64,000 nt of DNA from DYGA01 sp964540695 (lineage in GTDB: Bacteria > Patescibacteriota > Patescibacteriia > S139-126), in assembly GCA_964540695.1 (NCBI GenBank), contig CAZINS010000002.1:1-64000 (forward strand), read 5' to 3'. Both the position numbers and the translations under genes were made by a program. The number at the start of each line of letters is the position of its first letter. The stretch's first letter is position 1. Below, one piece after another: positions 16,661-24,611 of the stretch. A model generated the notes under the pieces. That model worked only from the letters and a program-made list of their open reading frames with translations. It was not told the origin of the DNA and did no database searches.

Positions 16661-19417
16661 CTAGCTTCTAAATTCTAACTCTTCCATTTCCAACCAATTT
16701 TTTCCTTGTTTAACGTCAACTATTAGTGGTACTTGGAGAGAGGTAACAGATTCCATAGTAGCTTTTATTTGTTTAGCTACTTGATTAGCTTGACTGGCTG
16801 GTACTTCAAAGACTAATTCATCATGGACTTGCAGTAGCATTTTTATATCAGAGTTTTTAGAGCAAATATTATGCCAAACAGCAATCATAGCAAGTTTCAT
16901 AATATCAGCACTAGTACCCTGGACTGGTAAGTTGATAGCTGCTCGTTCAGCAGCGTTTCTAACTTGAGCCATATTGGAGTTTATTTCTGGTAAATAACGT
17001 TTCCGACCAAACATAGTTTCAACATATCCTTGATTTCTTACTTGGGTGACAATATTTTGAGTAAACTTTTTCATATTGGGAAAACGTTTAAAATAACGTT
17101 CAATAAATTGTTTAGCTTCCATTCGAGAAATACCAGTCCGTTCAGCTAAACCAAATGGTCCCATACCATAAAGTACGCCGAAATTTACTTCTTTGGCTTT
17201 ACGACGCATATCACTATCTACTTTTGCAAAGGGAACATCAAAAATAAAAGCAGCGGTAGTGCGGTGAATATCTTGGCCTTCTTGAAAAGCGCGAATAAGA
17301 TTGGCGTCATTTGCCAAATGAGCGACTACTCGCAATTCTATTTGTGAGTAATCGGCCGAGAGTAAAACTTGATTTTTTTCAGCTATAAATGAACCGCGTA
17401 TTTTTTTACCTAAAATTGTTCGAATAGGAATATTTTGTAAATTGGGATCAGAAGAAGATAATCTGCCAGTGGCGGTAATAGTCTGATTGTAGCTAGTATG
17501 CACTCTGCCTGTTTGAGGATTGATTAGTTTCGGCAAGGCTTCAATATAAGTAGAACGTAGTTTAGCTAGTTCGCGGTAATCAGAGATCATATCAATCACG
17601 GGATGAAGTCCACGCATTTTTTCTAGTTCACCAGCTGCCGTGGAAATACCGGTTTTTATTTTTTTCAAGCCTTCAGTCGGAATATCCAATTTTTCAAACA
17701 GAATCTTTTTAAGTTGTAGGGGCGAGGCGATATTGAATTCTTCACCGACTTGCTGGTATATATTTTCTTCTAAGTTACTAATTTGTTCAGTAACCTGTTT
17801 GTTTAATTGTGCTAAATACAATTTATCTATTTTAATACCATTTTTTTCCATAGCAGCTAAAATTGTTATCAAGGGCATTTCTACATCCTGAAAAAGTTTG
17901 GTCAGATTGTTTTTTGTTAGCTCTGGCTGTAACTTTTTATAAAGTTGCCAAGTAAAATCCGCGTCTTCACAAGCATAATCACAAATTTCTTTAGCTGGTA
18001 AACTTTTCATTGAGAGTTGGTTTTTTCCTTTCTTACCTATAAGTGATTCAATCGGAATCATCTCGTGGCCAAATTCGCTGAATACCAAATTATCAAGTTT
18101 TAGACGCCTTTCTCCGGGATTTAATAAATAAGCGGCAATCATAGTGTCGAAATAAATTTTATTTAGTTCAATGCCAGCTTGATTGAGTATATTTAAATCA
18201 AATTTTATATTATGACCAATTATTTTTGGCTGATTTATTAGTACAGAAATAAATTTAATAAAAGTTTTACTGGATTTCAGTTTTTTATAATCAAGATAAT
18301 ATGCCAAGCCCGCCTGCCAGGATAAACTTATACCAACCAGTTCAGCTTGTAAGGCATCAGTACTACTAGTTTCTGTATCCAAAGAAATTAGTTTTATTTT
18401 TTTTAATTTATTGATCAGGGTTTGTAATTTTTTTTCATTATCAATTAATTGATATTTAGCTGTAGATATTTTTTTATTTTTCTTGGCGGTGGCGATTTGC
18501 AGACTTGTTTGGGTTAAGTTTAATTTTTGTTCCAGTTCGGGAATTTTTCCCAGTAGTGATTTAAATTCAAGCTCTTGAAAGAGTTTGATTAGTTTATCTT
18601 TATCTGGGCTATGCAATTTACAATTAGCAAGATCAAATTTTATTGGTACATCAGTTTTGATTGTGCCTAATGTCTTTGATAAATAAGCATCATCATGATA
18701 AGTGGTAAGTAATTCTTTAATGCGTGGCTTAACTTTTACACTTGTTTGATACTTGTTATATAAATTTTCCAAAGTTTTAAATTCCAGCAAGAGTTCAATG
18801 GCAGTTTTTTCACCTATTCCTCTGACCCCGGGGATATTGTCAGATGGATCGCCACGTAGAGCTTTAAAATCAATTAGTTGATTGGGTTTCAGACCACCGT
18901 ATTTTATTATTACTTCTTTGGTATCATAGATAATAGTGTCACTTAAACTGCGTCTTAAAGTATAAACTTTGGTATTGTCATCAACTAGTTGCAGAGTGTC
19001 ATAGTCACCAGTGACAATATAAGTTTCAATGTCTTTTTTGTGATCAAGAGCACGACTAATCGTACCGATTAAATCATCGGCTTCAAAGCCCGGTTTTTCA
19101 AAAATAGTAATATTGAAAGCTTGAACAATTTCTCTTATTAACGGTATTTGAGCGTACAGTTCATCTGGTTGTTTAACTCTTGTAGCTTTGTAATCAGAGT
19201 AAACTTCATGCCTAAAGGTTGGCGCTTTAAGATCAAAAGTAACAGCGGCATAATTTGGTTTAATATCTTTCAATACCCGCATCAGGATAGTAACAAAACC
19301 ATACACCGCATTGACTACGAGTCCAGATTTAGTAGTCAGTGGGGGAATGGCATGGAAAGCTCGATGTAACAAGGCATTTCCATCTACTATAATTAATTTA
19401 TCAATTTTTTTAACCAT
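16661..19417 (-). CDS. polA: DNA polymerase I
   Basis: A 918-residue enzyme with all three domains. The N-terminal 5' nuclease starts at KLIIVDGNALLHRAFHA. The 3'-5' exonuclease domain keeps its motifs (LDTET, GHNIKFDLNIL and YACEDAD), so proofreading should be active, unlike in Taq. The polymerase motifs are DYSQIELRVVAHL, RRKAKEVNFGVLYGMG and QVHDELVFEV. The start at 19417 is chosen because homology begins there; a longer frame from 19477 is in a different reading context and shows no homology. A short frame with a second copy of the PolA N-terminus ends one base upstream. Confidence 0.95.
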   Translation of the reverse strand: MVKKIDKLIIVDGNALLHRAFHAIPPLTTKSGLVVNAVYGFVTILMRVLKDIKPNYAAVTFDLKAPTFRHEVYSDYKATRVKQPDELYAQIPLIREIVQAFNITIFEKPGFEADDLIGTISRALDHKKDIETYIVTGDYDTLQLVDDNTKVYTLRRSLSDTIIYDTKEVIIKYGGLKPNQLIDFKALRGDPSDNIPGVRGIGEKTAIELLLEFKTLENLYNKYQTSVKVKPRIKELLTTYHDDAYLSKTLGTIKTDVPIKFDLANCKLHSPDKDKLIKLFQELEFKSLLGKIPELEQKLNLTQTSLQIATAKKNKKISTAKYQLIDNEKKLQTLINKLKKIKLISLDTETSSTDALQAELVGISLSWQAGLAYYLDYKKLKSSKTFIKFISVLINQPKIIGHNIKFDLNILNQAGIELNKIYFDTMIAAYLLNPGERRLKLDNLVFSEFGHEMIPIESLIGKKGKNQLSMKSLPAKEICDYACEDADFTWQLYKKLQPELTKNNLTKLFQDVEMPLITILAAMEKNGIKIDKLYLAQLNKQVTEQISNLEENIYQQVGEEFNIASPLQLKKILFEKLDIPTEGLKKIKTGISTAAGELEKMRGLHPVIDMISDYRELAKLRSTYIEALPKLINPQTGRVHTSYNQTITATGRLSSSDPNLQNIPIRTILGKKIRGSFIAEKNQVLLSADYSQIELRVVAHLANDANLIRAFQEGQDIHRTTAAFIFDVPFAKVDSDMRRKAKEVNFGVLYGMGPFGLAERTGISRMEAKQFIERYFKRFPNMKKFTQNIVTQVRNQGYVETMFGRKRYLPEINSNMAQVRNAAERAAINLPVQGTSADIMKLAMIAVWHNICSKNSDIKMLLQVHDELVFEVPASQANQVAKQIKATMESVTSLQVPLIVDVKQGKNWLEMEELEFRS

Positions 19418-19418
19418 A

Positions 19419-19508
19419 TTAATTTTTGGCACTTGCTCCGCAACCGAGCACAGCGAGGTGTGTGGAGTTACCGTCAATGATTATTAGTTTTTCTTTTGTT
19501 TTAGACAT
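19419..19508 (-). pseudogene. Duplicated PolA N-terminus forming a leader frame
   Basis: ATG at 19508 opens a 29-codon frame that begins MSKTKEKLIIIDGN. This matches the first residues of PolA (MVKKIDKLIIVDGN). After Asn14 the match ends in GC-richer sequence with imperfect inverted arms (about 19430-19472), and the frame stops with TAA at 19419-19421. One base separates this stop from the polA ATG, so ribosomes could reinitiate. The two copies use different synonymous codons almost throughout, so the duplication is old. TGC-TAAGAT (19524-19532, minus) upstream suggests the leader is transcribed. Confidence 0.65.
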
Positions 19509-19556
19509 AAAAATACCAAGTCTATCTTAGCATTTTTGCTTATTTATTAACAGAAA

Positions 19557-20753
19557 TTATATTTTCTTTATGACCATCTGGGCTATGGTTTCACCAATTG
19601 CTAGTGAAGCGGTGGCAGCAGGTGAAGGAGTATTTAAGACATTGATTATTTTGTCATCTTCATAAATTAGAAAATCATCTATTAGTTTACCGTCTTTGGC
19701 ACAGGCTTGGGCCCGGACCCCTGACCCCCCAGGAACTAAATCTTTTTTTTCAATCGTTGGCAGTAAACGTTGCAGGGCTTTGGTAAAGGCAGATTTATTG
19801 TAACTGCGATAAAATTCCCCCAGACCCATTGACCAGTATTTGAACATGACTTTTAAAAAACCAGGCCACAGTAGAGAAGAAAAAAGTTCACCTAAATGAA
19901 AGTCAGTTTTTTTATAACCTTCTTTACGAAAAGCAAAAACAGCATTGGGTCCGGCCTCCACAGCACCGTTTAAACGCCGGGTAAAATGTACACCTAAAAA
20001 AGGAAAAGTTGGATCAGGTACAGGATAGATTAGATTATTTACTAAGTGGCGTTTCTCTTGAGCTATTTCATAATATTCACCTCGAAAAGGAATTATTTTA
20101 ACATCGATTCGTTTGTTGAGTTTGGCTAAATCGTCTGATTGTAAACCAGCTGTATTGATAATAAGTTTACTGACAAAATCACCCTGATTGGTAGTCAGCT
20201 TAAGAGTATCTATTTGTTTTTTTATACCAAGTACTTTGGTATTTAACTTTATTTCTCCTGAATATTGGTTAGTAAATATATCGGCATATTTTTGACAAAC
20301 TTCCGTGTAATCAATAATACCAGTATAAGGTACCCACAACGCCGCTAGTCCAGTTACCTGGGGTTCGTAATTTTTTATTTCATTGGCAGTTATTTTTTTT
20401 ATATTGACCAGACCGTTTTGTTGACCGCGATTATAAAGTTCCTCTAGTCTTGGTAATTCTTCAGGGGTAGTGGCGACTATTAGTTTCCCGCAAAGTTCGT
20501 ATTTGATATTATGAGTTTTACAAAATTCTATTAATAATTGATAACCACGTCGACAATTTTTTGCTTTTAAGCTTCCCGGTTTATAATAAATACCAGAATG
20601 AATTACTCCGCTGTTATGTCCTGTTTGATGTTGAGCCAGGCTGGTTTCTTTTTCAATTAAAACAATTTTAAGCTCAGGGTTAGCTTCCTTAAGTTTGAGG
20701 GCAGTAGCTAGTCCCACAATTCCTCCGCCAATAATAGTAATGTCGTAAATCAT
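19557..20753 (-). CDS. lhgO: L-2-hydroxyglutarate oxidase-like FAD protein
   Basis: A 398-residue flavoprotein of the DAO family. The Rossmann motif GGGIVGLATALKL is at residues 9-21, followed by the LhgO-type stretch HNSGVIHSGIYYKPGSLKA and a C-terminal GGSGVRAQ region. LhgO oxidises L-2-hydroxyglutarate to 2-oxoglutarate and passes electrons to the membrane quinone pool. In a reduced organism without an evident respiratory chain, the electron acceptor is unclear. The start overlaps the arm of the terminator at 20754-20784, so it has no Shine-Dalgarno sequence. The family assignment is firm; the substrate is inferred. Confidence 0.88.
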   Translation of the reverse strand: MIYDITIIGGGIVGLATALKLKEANPELKIVLIEKETSLAQHQTGHNSGVIHSGIYYKPGSLKAKNCRRGYQLLIEFCKTHNIKYELCGKLIVATTPEELPRLEELYNRGQQNGLVNIKKITANEIKNYEPQVTGLAALWVPYTGIIDYTEVCQKYADIFTNQYSGEIKLNTKVLGIKKQIDTLKLTTNQGDFVSKLIINTAGLQSDDLAKLNKRIDVKIIPFRGEYYEIAQEKRHLVNNLIYPVPDPTFPFLGVHFTRRLNGAVEAGPNAVFAFRKEGYKKTDFHLGELFSSLLWPGFLKVMFKYWSMGLGEFYRSYNKSAFTKALQRLLPTIEKKDLVPGGSGVRAQACAKDGKLIDDFLIYEDDKIINVLNTPSPAATASLAIGETIAQMVIKKI

Positions 20754-20784
20754 AAAAAATGCTACTTATATAGTAGCATTTTTT
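20754..20784. terminator. Bidirectional terminator between the acidic protein and lhgO
   Basis: A perfect 13-bp stem (20754-20766 with 20772-20784) with A and T tracts at the ends and a five-base loop. It ends the minus-strand gene at 20806 and abuts the lhgO ATG. Confidence 0.88.
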
Positions 20785-20805
20785 ATGTAGATTGTGTTAA
20801 TTAAT

Positions 20806-21363
20806 TTAAGCTGCTTTTTCGGATGATTTTTCTTTACTTTTTCGTACCATTTTTTTTGGTTTTTTTATATAAAGTTCTTGGATTTCAGTTTGAATCTTAT
20901 TTTTAATCTCTTTCCTCTCATTTTGGGAAAGTTCATTCCATTTATAGTTAGGTAAAGAGTATTTGATTATTATTTGTTTTACTTCTTGAGGATAGCGTGG
21001 TTTGGCTGAGGAAGTCTGCGGTTCATCATCATAACTTAAGTCTTTTTGTTGTTCGATTTTTTCCAATTTAGCTAATTCCTCGTCATCACTATAAAATTCA
21101 TTACTTTCTAGTTCTTCCCAGTCGATTAACCTCACCATATAATCCTGCCAATCGACATCATCTGGTATGTCTTCAATAGGTATGAATTTTTTTTCCGGAT
21201 CATTGGAAATTAATCTAACTTCTTCTTCAGTTATTTCTGGTTGATAGATATCAGTTTCCAAACTTTTAGTAGGATTATTTTTTCTGTCTATTTCTTCGTG
21301 AATAGGAGTATTGTCTTGTTCAATTTTTTTATCAGCTTTTTTAAATGATTCGAAAAATTTCAT
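20806..21363 (-). CDS. Acidic protein, function unknown
   Basis: A 185-residue, highly charged soluble protein. The first 110 residues are acidic and probably disordered (many Asp, Glu and Pro). Residues 120-165 form a compact helical region (YPQEVKQIIIKYSLPNYKW onward), and the last 20 are Lys-rich. There is no membrane segment and no known motif. It lies between tRNA-Cys and lhgO on the same strand and is closed by its own terminator. Lineage-specific protein by appearance. Confidence 0.65.
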   Translation of the reverse strand: MKFFESFKKADKKIEQDNTPIHEEIDRKNNPTKSLETDIYQPEITEEEVRLISNDPEKKFIPIEDIPDDVDWQDYMVRLIDWEELESNEFYSDDEELAKLEKIEQQKDLSYDDEPQTSSAKPRYPQEVKQIIIKYSLPNYKWNELSQNERKEIKNKIQTEIQELYIKKPKKMVRKSKEKSSEKAA

Positions 21364-21392
21364 AATTATTTATTTAGTATTATTAGTTTTAA

Positions 21393-21467
21393 TGGAGGCC
21401 TGGGGGGGAATTGAACCCCCGTATAGAGGTTTTGCAGACCTCTGCCTTACCGCTTGGCTACCAGGCC
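21393..21467 (-). tRNA. tRNA-Cys (GCA)
   Basis: The acceptor stem GGCCTGG/CCAGGCC, T73 discriminator (a tRNA-Cys identity base) and encoded CCA are all visible. The anticodon loop carries GCA. The 75-base gene includes the CCA. Confidence 0.95.
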
Positions 21468-21561
21468 GGGACAGTATTAAGTATAAAGTATTAAGTATAA
21501 AGTATAAAGTAAGAATAAATTTGTATAGGTAGATTAACAAAATTTTATTTTTAAAGCAATC

Positions 21562-21590
21562 AAAAAATCCGCCGAGGTGGCGGATTTTTT
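21562..21590. terminator. Bidirectional intrinsic terminator
   Basis: AAAAAATCCGCC (21562-21573) pairs with GGCGGATTTTTT (21579-21590). It lies directly after the stop of the 3D-domain gene on the minus strand. Confidence 0.92.
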
Positions 21591-21591
21591 G

Positions 21592-22104
21592 TTAGTTTAG
21601 TATTTCAACTGTTAAGTGTCTGCGACCAAATTGTTTTGCTTCAGGGATTGATTCCATCAGCACATCTAGTCGATCACCATAGCGTGGATTCATACGATCT
21701 CTGACTTCAAAGATAGTATCGCCAAAATATTCAGGAATACGTACTTGAGTGCCAAAAGGTAACCAATTGGCTGCTACCACTTTTATATTTTTATTTTTAC
21801 AAATATCTGTACCATCTGCAGTGATACACGGCGTGCTGTCAGTTTGTTCTGGTACAGCATTGTAGGCCGTGATTGTAACTTTTTTAGTTCGAGCCACTTT
21901 AATTTCATTAATTGGTAGTTGATAATTAATTATTTCCGTGGCTTGAGCGGCTGGTTGCAGATTGATTTCTCTCCCCTCATTGGTTAGGACTGGTGCTGGG
22001 GCAGCCAATATTTCTGCCTGGGGAAGTAAAAAAGTGAAAATTGAGGCAATAAATATGACTACCAGCAACACGCGACGTCCGCGTTTACGTAATATAACAT
22101 TCAT
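21592..22104 (-). CDS. 3D-domain exported protein
   Basis: A 170-residue protein with a basic N-terminus, one hydrophobic segment (about residues 11-34; signal peptide or anchor) and a C-terminal 3D domain (about 75-168). The domain shows ITAYNAVPEQTD near the start, PFGTQVRIPEYFGDTIFEVRD in the middle, and the DRLDV motif with conserved Asp residues that names the family. The 3D fold is the double-psi barrel of MltA-like and resuscitation-promoting enzymes, so it is a probable wall-active protein acting outside the membrane. Confidence 0.88.
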   Translation of the reverse strand: MNVILRKRGRRVLLVVIFIASIFTFLLPQAEILAAPAPVLTNEGREINLQPAAQATEIINYQLPINEIKVARTKKVTITAYNAVPEQTDSTPCITADGTDICKNKNIKVVAANWLPFGTQVRIPEYFGDTIFEVRDRMNPRYGDRLDVLMESIPEAKQFGRRHLTVEILN

Positions 22105-22227
22105 ACGGTTGCTTAATTACTTAAATTTGTAAAAAACCAATAAAAAATACCCTGTTTTAGGGATTTGAGAATCTTAGCAAACTTAGTAAAAAATGTCAAC
22201 CAGCAGTCAGCTGATGGCTATTGGCCT

Positions 22228-22572
22228 TTAGTTGTTAGGTTGATTAGATAGTGAGGATGATTTGGGCAGGTAAAGATATTTTTTTAGATCAATATAATAG
22301 TTATTATCAATTATTTTTACTTGAACACCTTCATTGGTCAGAAGTTTGGCTTGTAATTTTTTAGTAGCTATGGGATTTATGATGCTAATCATACCTTGGC
22401 TGTTTATTACTCGGTGCCAAGGTATATTTTTATTTATACTCGCTCGCATAGCAAATCCCACTACTCTGGCGGCACGGGGAGTGGAAATAAATCCGGCTAT
22501 TTGCCCGTAAGTCATAACTTTGCCTTTAGGTATTGTTTTGACTATTTGGTAGACTTTTTCATAATAGTTCAT
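22228..22572 (-). CDS. Alkyltransferase-like protein (ATL)
   Basis: A 114-residue homologue of the O6-alkylguanine-DNA alkyltransferase C-terminal domain. The helix-turn-helix region (TYGQIAGFISTPRAARVVGFAM) is kept. The active-site PCHR motif reads PWHRV, with Trp52 in place of the acceptor Cys. This exchange defines the ATL family, which binds O6-alkylguanine without repairing it and hands the lesion to nucleotide excision repair. uvrA, uvrB and uvrC are all in this window, so the pathway partner is present. Confidence 0.92.
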   Translation of the reverse strand: MNYYEKVYQIVKTIPKGKVMTYGQIAGFISTPRAARVVGFAMRASINKNIPWHRVINSQGMISIINPIATKKLQAKLLTNEGVQVKIIDNNYYIDLKKYLYLPKSSSLSNQPNN

Positions 22573-22590
22573 AACTTTATTTTAATATAA

Positions 22591-22615
22591 AAAGAGAGGT
22601 TAGACACCTCTCTTT
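22591..22615. terminator. Hairpin between the DUF4349 and ATL genes
   Basis: AAAGAGAGGT (22591-22600) pairs with ACCTCTCTTT (22606-22615). It ends the minus-strand DUF4349 gene. Confidence 0.8.
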
Positions 22616-22631
22616 ATTATTTAAGATTGAT

Positions 22632-23618
22632 TTATTGGGGTAAGTTTGGTTTTTTTTGTTTGTTTTTACTGATTAACCATTTAATTAGTTTAATTAGTAA
22701 CCAGAGAATTAAAACAAAAGATAATAACCAAATTAGCAATACGGGTAGGAAAAATACAAAACCAATAACGATATTTGCATAGGTTTGCAAACCAACTAAT
22801 AAATTTTGTAATGATTTTTTAATTTCATAGAGTGGACGCCAACGTAGGTTAAGTACCTCTATTTCAGCCTCGGCAGTTAGGTAAATGGTAATTGTTGACA
22901 TTTCTATTTGCCTATCAAGATAAATTAATTGCCCTTCCAGTCTTTCAATTTGTCCCCGTACTCTGGATAAATATTGAGAAACTTTTAAAATATCTTCTAT
23001 GGAATAGGCTCTGTTTAGCACATCAAGATAACGTTGTTCCTCAGCTTTTAAGTTTTTTAATTGGGCTGCTAAATCAATATATTGATCAGTCACATCTTTG
23101 GCGTTGATAGTAATATTTTCTACTTTAATACCCAAAGCTTTGAATGTATTTATGGCTTCGTCAAATTTATCAGCTGGTACTTTGACTGTCATTACCCCCG
23201 ATTTAGCCCCATCTTTTATCTCTCTAATATTTTGATTTTGAATAAAACCGCCTAAAGAAATTGTGGTTTGATTTATTTGCTCGGCTATTTTTTCCGCATC
23301 ACTTACCAACAATCTTAATTCACCATTTTTAGTTATTTTTCTATCTGTTAAATTATTATCACCAAGAGGTTGTTCATCGTTACTAATTGAATTATCCCGA
23401 CTTGCTTCGGTAGAATTATAGTCGTAAGTTGCTATAGGCATGGCAGATTCACCCATCATGACATCAGAGGCAGTTTGGATATTTAAAGCTTTATTAAAAC
23501 TGATTCCAGGGGATAATATGTTATTGCCCCAAATAAAAAAGACACTAAATAAAATTGCCACCAATCCAACCACGGCTAAAACATAGACACTAATTTGTTT
23601 TATTTTATCTTTATTCAT
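22632..23618 (-). CDS. DUF4349 membrane protein
   Basis: A 328-residue protein with an N-terminal membrane segment (about residues 9-31) and a C-terminal hydrophobic region of two helices (about 275-318). The central external domain (about 90-265) is typical of DUF4349: GELRLLVSDAEKIAEQ, then VPADKFDEAINTFKALG, then a coiled coil with YLDVLNRAYSIEDILKVSQY and RGQIERLEGQLIYLDRQ. Function unknown; members are surface-exposed and often annotated as putative lipoproteins. Here no lipobox is seen. Single-gene transcript judging from the flanks. Confidence 0.88.
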   Translation of the reverse strand: MNKDKIKQISVYVLAVVGLVAILFSVFFIWGNNILSPGISFNKALNIQTASDVMMGESAMPIATYDYNSTEASRDNSISNDEQPLGDNNLTDRKITKNGELRLLVSDAEKIAEQINQTTISLGGFIQNQNIREIKDGAKSGVMTVKVPADKFDEAINTFKALGIKVENITINAKDVTDQYIDLAAQLKNLKAEEQRYLDVLNRAYSIEDILKVSQYLSRVRGQIERLEGQLIYLDRQIEMSTITIYLTAEAEIEVLNLRWRPLYEIKKSLQNLLVGLQTYANIVIGFVFFLPVLLIWLLSFVLILWLLIKLIKWLISKNKQKKPNLPQ

Positions 23619-23799
23619 TGGTGTTTATTTAATTATTAATAACATTGTAATTATACACCCCTTTTTATATATACGATACTTTTTTTATTTGGTAACATAT
23701 AAATAATTTAAATTTAATTAATAGGTAATAAATCTTGCCAAATTAATACTTTTTTGTTATCGTTGAATTTGCAAAACATTGGTTTTAAATTAATTATTT

Positions 23800-23876
23800 G
23801 GGCATGTAGCTCAGTTGGTTAGAGCGCGTCACTGATAATGACGAGGTCCCTGGTTCGACTCCAGGCATGCCCACCA
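23800..23876 (+). tRNA. tRNA-Ile (GAT)
   Basis: Acceptor stem GGGCATG/CATGCCC, anticodon loop with GAT, TTCGACT T-loop and encoded CCA. It ends one base before tRNA-Phe, so the two form one transcript. A weak promoter (TTGAAT, 17 bases, TAAATT at 23786-23791) lies just upstream. Confidence 0.95.
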
Positions 23877-23877
23877 G

Positions 23878-23952
23878 GCCGAGGTAGCTCAGTGGTAGAG
23901 CGAAGGACTGAAAATCCTTGCGTCGGCAGTTCAATTCTGCCCCTCGGCACCA
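23878..23952 (+). tRNA. tRNA-Phe (GAA)
   Basis: Acceptor stem GCCGAGG/CCTCGGC, anticodon GAA, T-loop TTCAATT and encoded CCA. Confidence 0.95.
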
Positions 23953-23958
23953 ACTATA

Positions 23959-24013
23959 TAAATCCTAAATTCTAAATACTAAAATAATATTGGATTTTAG
24001 AGTTTAGGATTTA
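23959..24013. repeat. Long AT-rich inverted repeat after tRNA-Phe
   Basis: Arms 23959-23976 and 23996-24013 match over 18 bases with one mismatch (contains AAATCCTAAA and TTTAGGATTT). It may end the Ile-Phe tRNA transcript. It also resembles the degenerate TTCTAAA-type repeats found in other spacers of this window. Confidence 0.6.
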
Positions 24014-24064
24014 TTTTAAATAAATATTTTAAAATTTATAATTAATAATTTATAATTATTAAAT

Positions 24065-24353
24065 CGGGGTGTAGCGCAGGCCTGGCCCTAACGGACCATT
24101 AGGCCCGGGGCTGGCTANNNNNNNNNNNNNNNNNNNNNNNNNNNNNNNNNNNNNNNNNNNNNNNNNNNNNNNNNNNNNNNNNNNNNNNNNNNNNNNNNNN
24201 NNNNNNNNNNNNNNNNNTATAGAGAATCAGGTATTAAGTTTTAAAATAAAAAATTATCGGGGTGTAGCGCAGGCCTGGCCCTAACGGACCATTAGGCCCG
24301 GGGCTGGCTAGCGTATAGAGAATCAGGTATTAAGTTTTAAAATAAAAAATTAT
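24065..24353 (+). repeat. Tandem array of broken tRNA-Pro 5' ends
   Basis: Two visible units start at 24065 and 24258; the intact tRNA-Pro follows at 24354. Each unit has the first 15 bases of tRNA-Pro, then a 32-base GC-rich (about 70%) imperfect palindrome with CCTAA and TTAGG arms in place of one D-loop base. Nine more tRNA bases (TGGCTAGCG) and a 40-base AT-rich spacer complete the unit. The complete unit is 96 bp. The distance 24065 to 24258 is 193, but it spans the 100-N gap, so the true copy number is unknown. No unit has an anticodon arm, so none is a functional tRNA. Confidence 0.85.
24118..24217. other. Assembly gap of exactly 100 N
   Basis: Scaffold gap of conventional size, lying inside the tRNA-Pro fragment array. 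The sequence on its left ends at GGCTA and on its right begins TATAGAG; these join in the intact unit with only GCG between them. The tandem repeat probably broke the assembly. Confidence 0.99.
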
Positions 24354-24430
24354 CGGGGTGTAGCGCAGTTGGCTAGCGCACCTGCTTTGGGAGCAGGGGG
24401 TCGGAGGTTCGAGTCCTCTCACCCCGACCA
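24354..24430 (+). tRNA. tRNA-Pro (TGG)
   Basis: Acceptor stem CGGGGTG/CACCCCG with the C1-G72 pair typical of bacterial tRNA-Pro, anticodon TGG in the loop TTTGGGA, TTCGAGT T-loop and encoded CCA. The intact gene is the last unit of an array of its own 5' fragments. Confidence 0.95.
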
Positions 24431-24523
24431 ATATTTTGGGACAAATAGCACATAGCAAGAATTTTAAAAGTATATAAATAATACCTACGTTTTAGCGGGC
24501 TTGCCTGTTGAAGCGTTGTACAA

Positions 24524-24598
24524 GCGGGTATCGTATAGTGGCTATTATTACAGCTTTCCAAGCTGAAGACGGGGGTTCGATTCCCCCTACCCGCTCCA
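24524..24598 (+). tRNA. tRNA-Gly (TCC)
   Basis: Acceptor stem GCGGGTA/TACCCGC, anticodon TCC, TTCGATT T-loop and encoded CCA. holA begins 13 bases downstream and may share its transcript. Confidence 0.95.
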
Positions 24599-24611
24599 TT
24601 GAAATTTTTTT

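Noticed and set aside
19415..19477. Longer polA start that adds 20 residues
   Set aside because: The added residues come from the inserted sequence in a frame with no PolA homology. The leader frame from 19508 explains that DNA better.
24118..24217. A hidden third unit of the tRNA-Pro fragment array of 96 bp inside the N run
   Set aside because: The N run is a standard 100-base scaffold gap and carries no length information. The near fit of the period may be chance.
24373..24561. A 62-residue minus-strand frame
   Set aside because: It lies across tRNA-Pro and tRNA-Gly, so it is a shadow of RNA genes.
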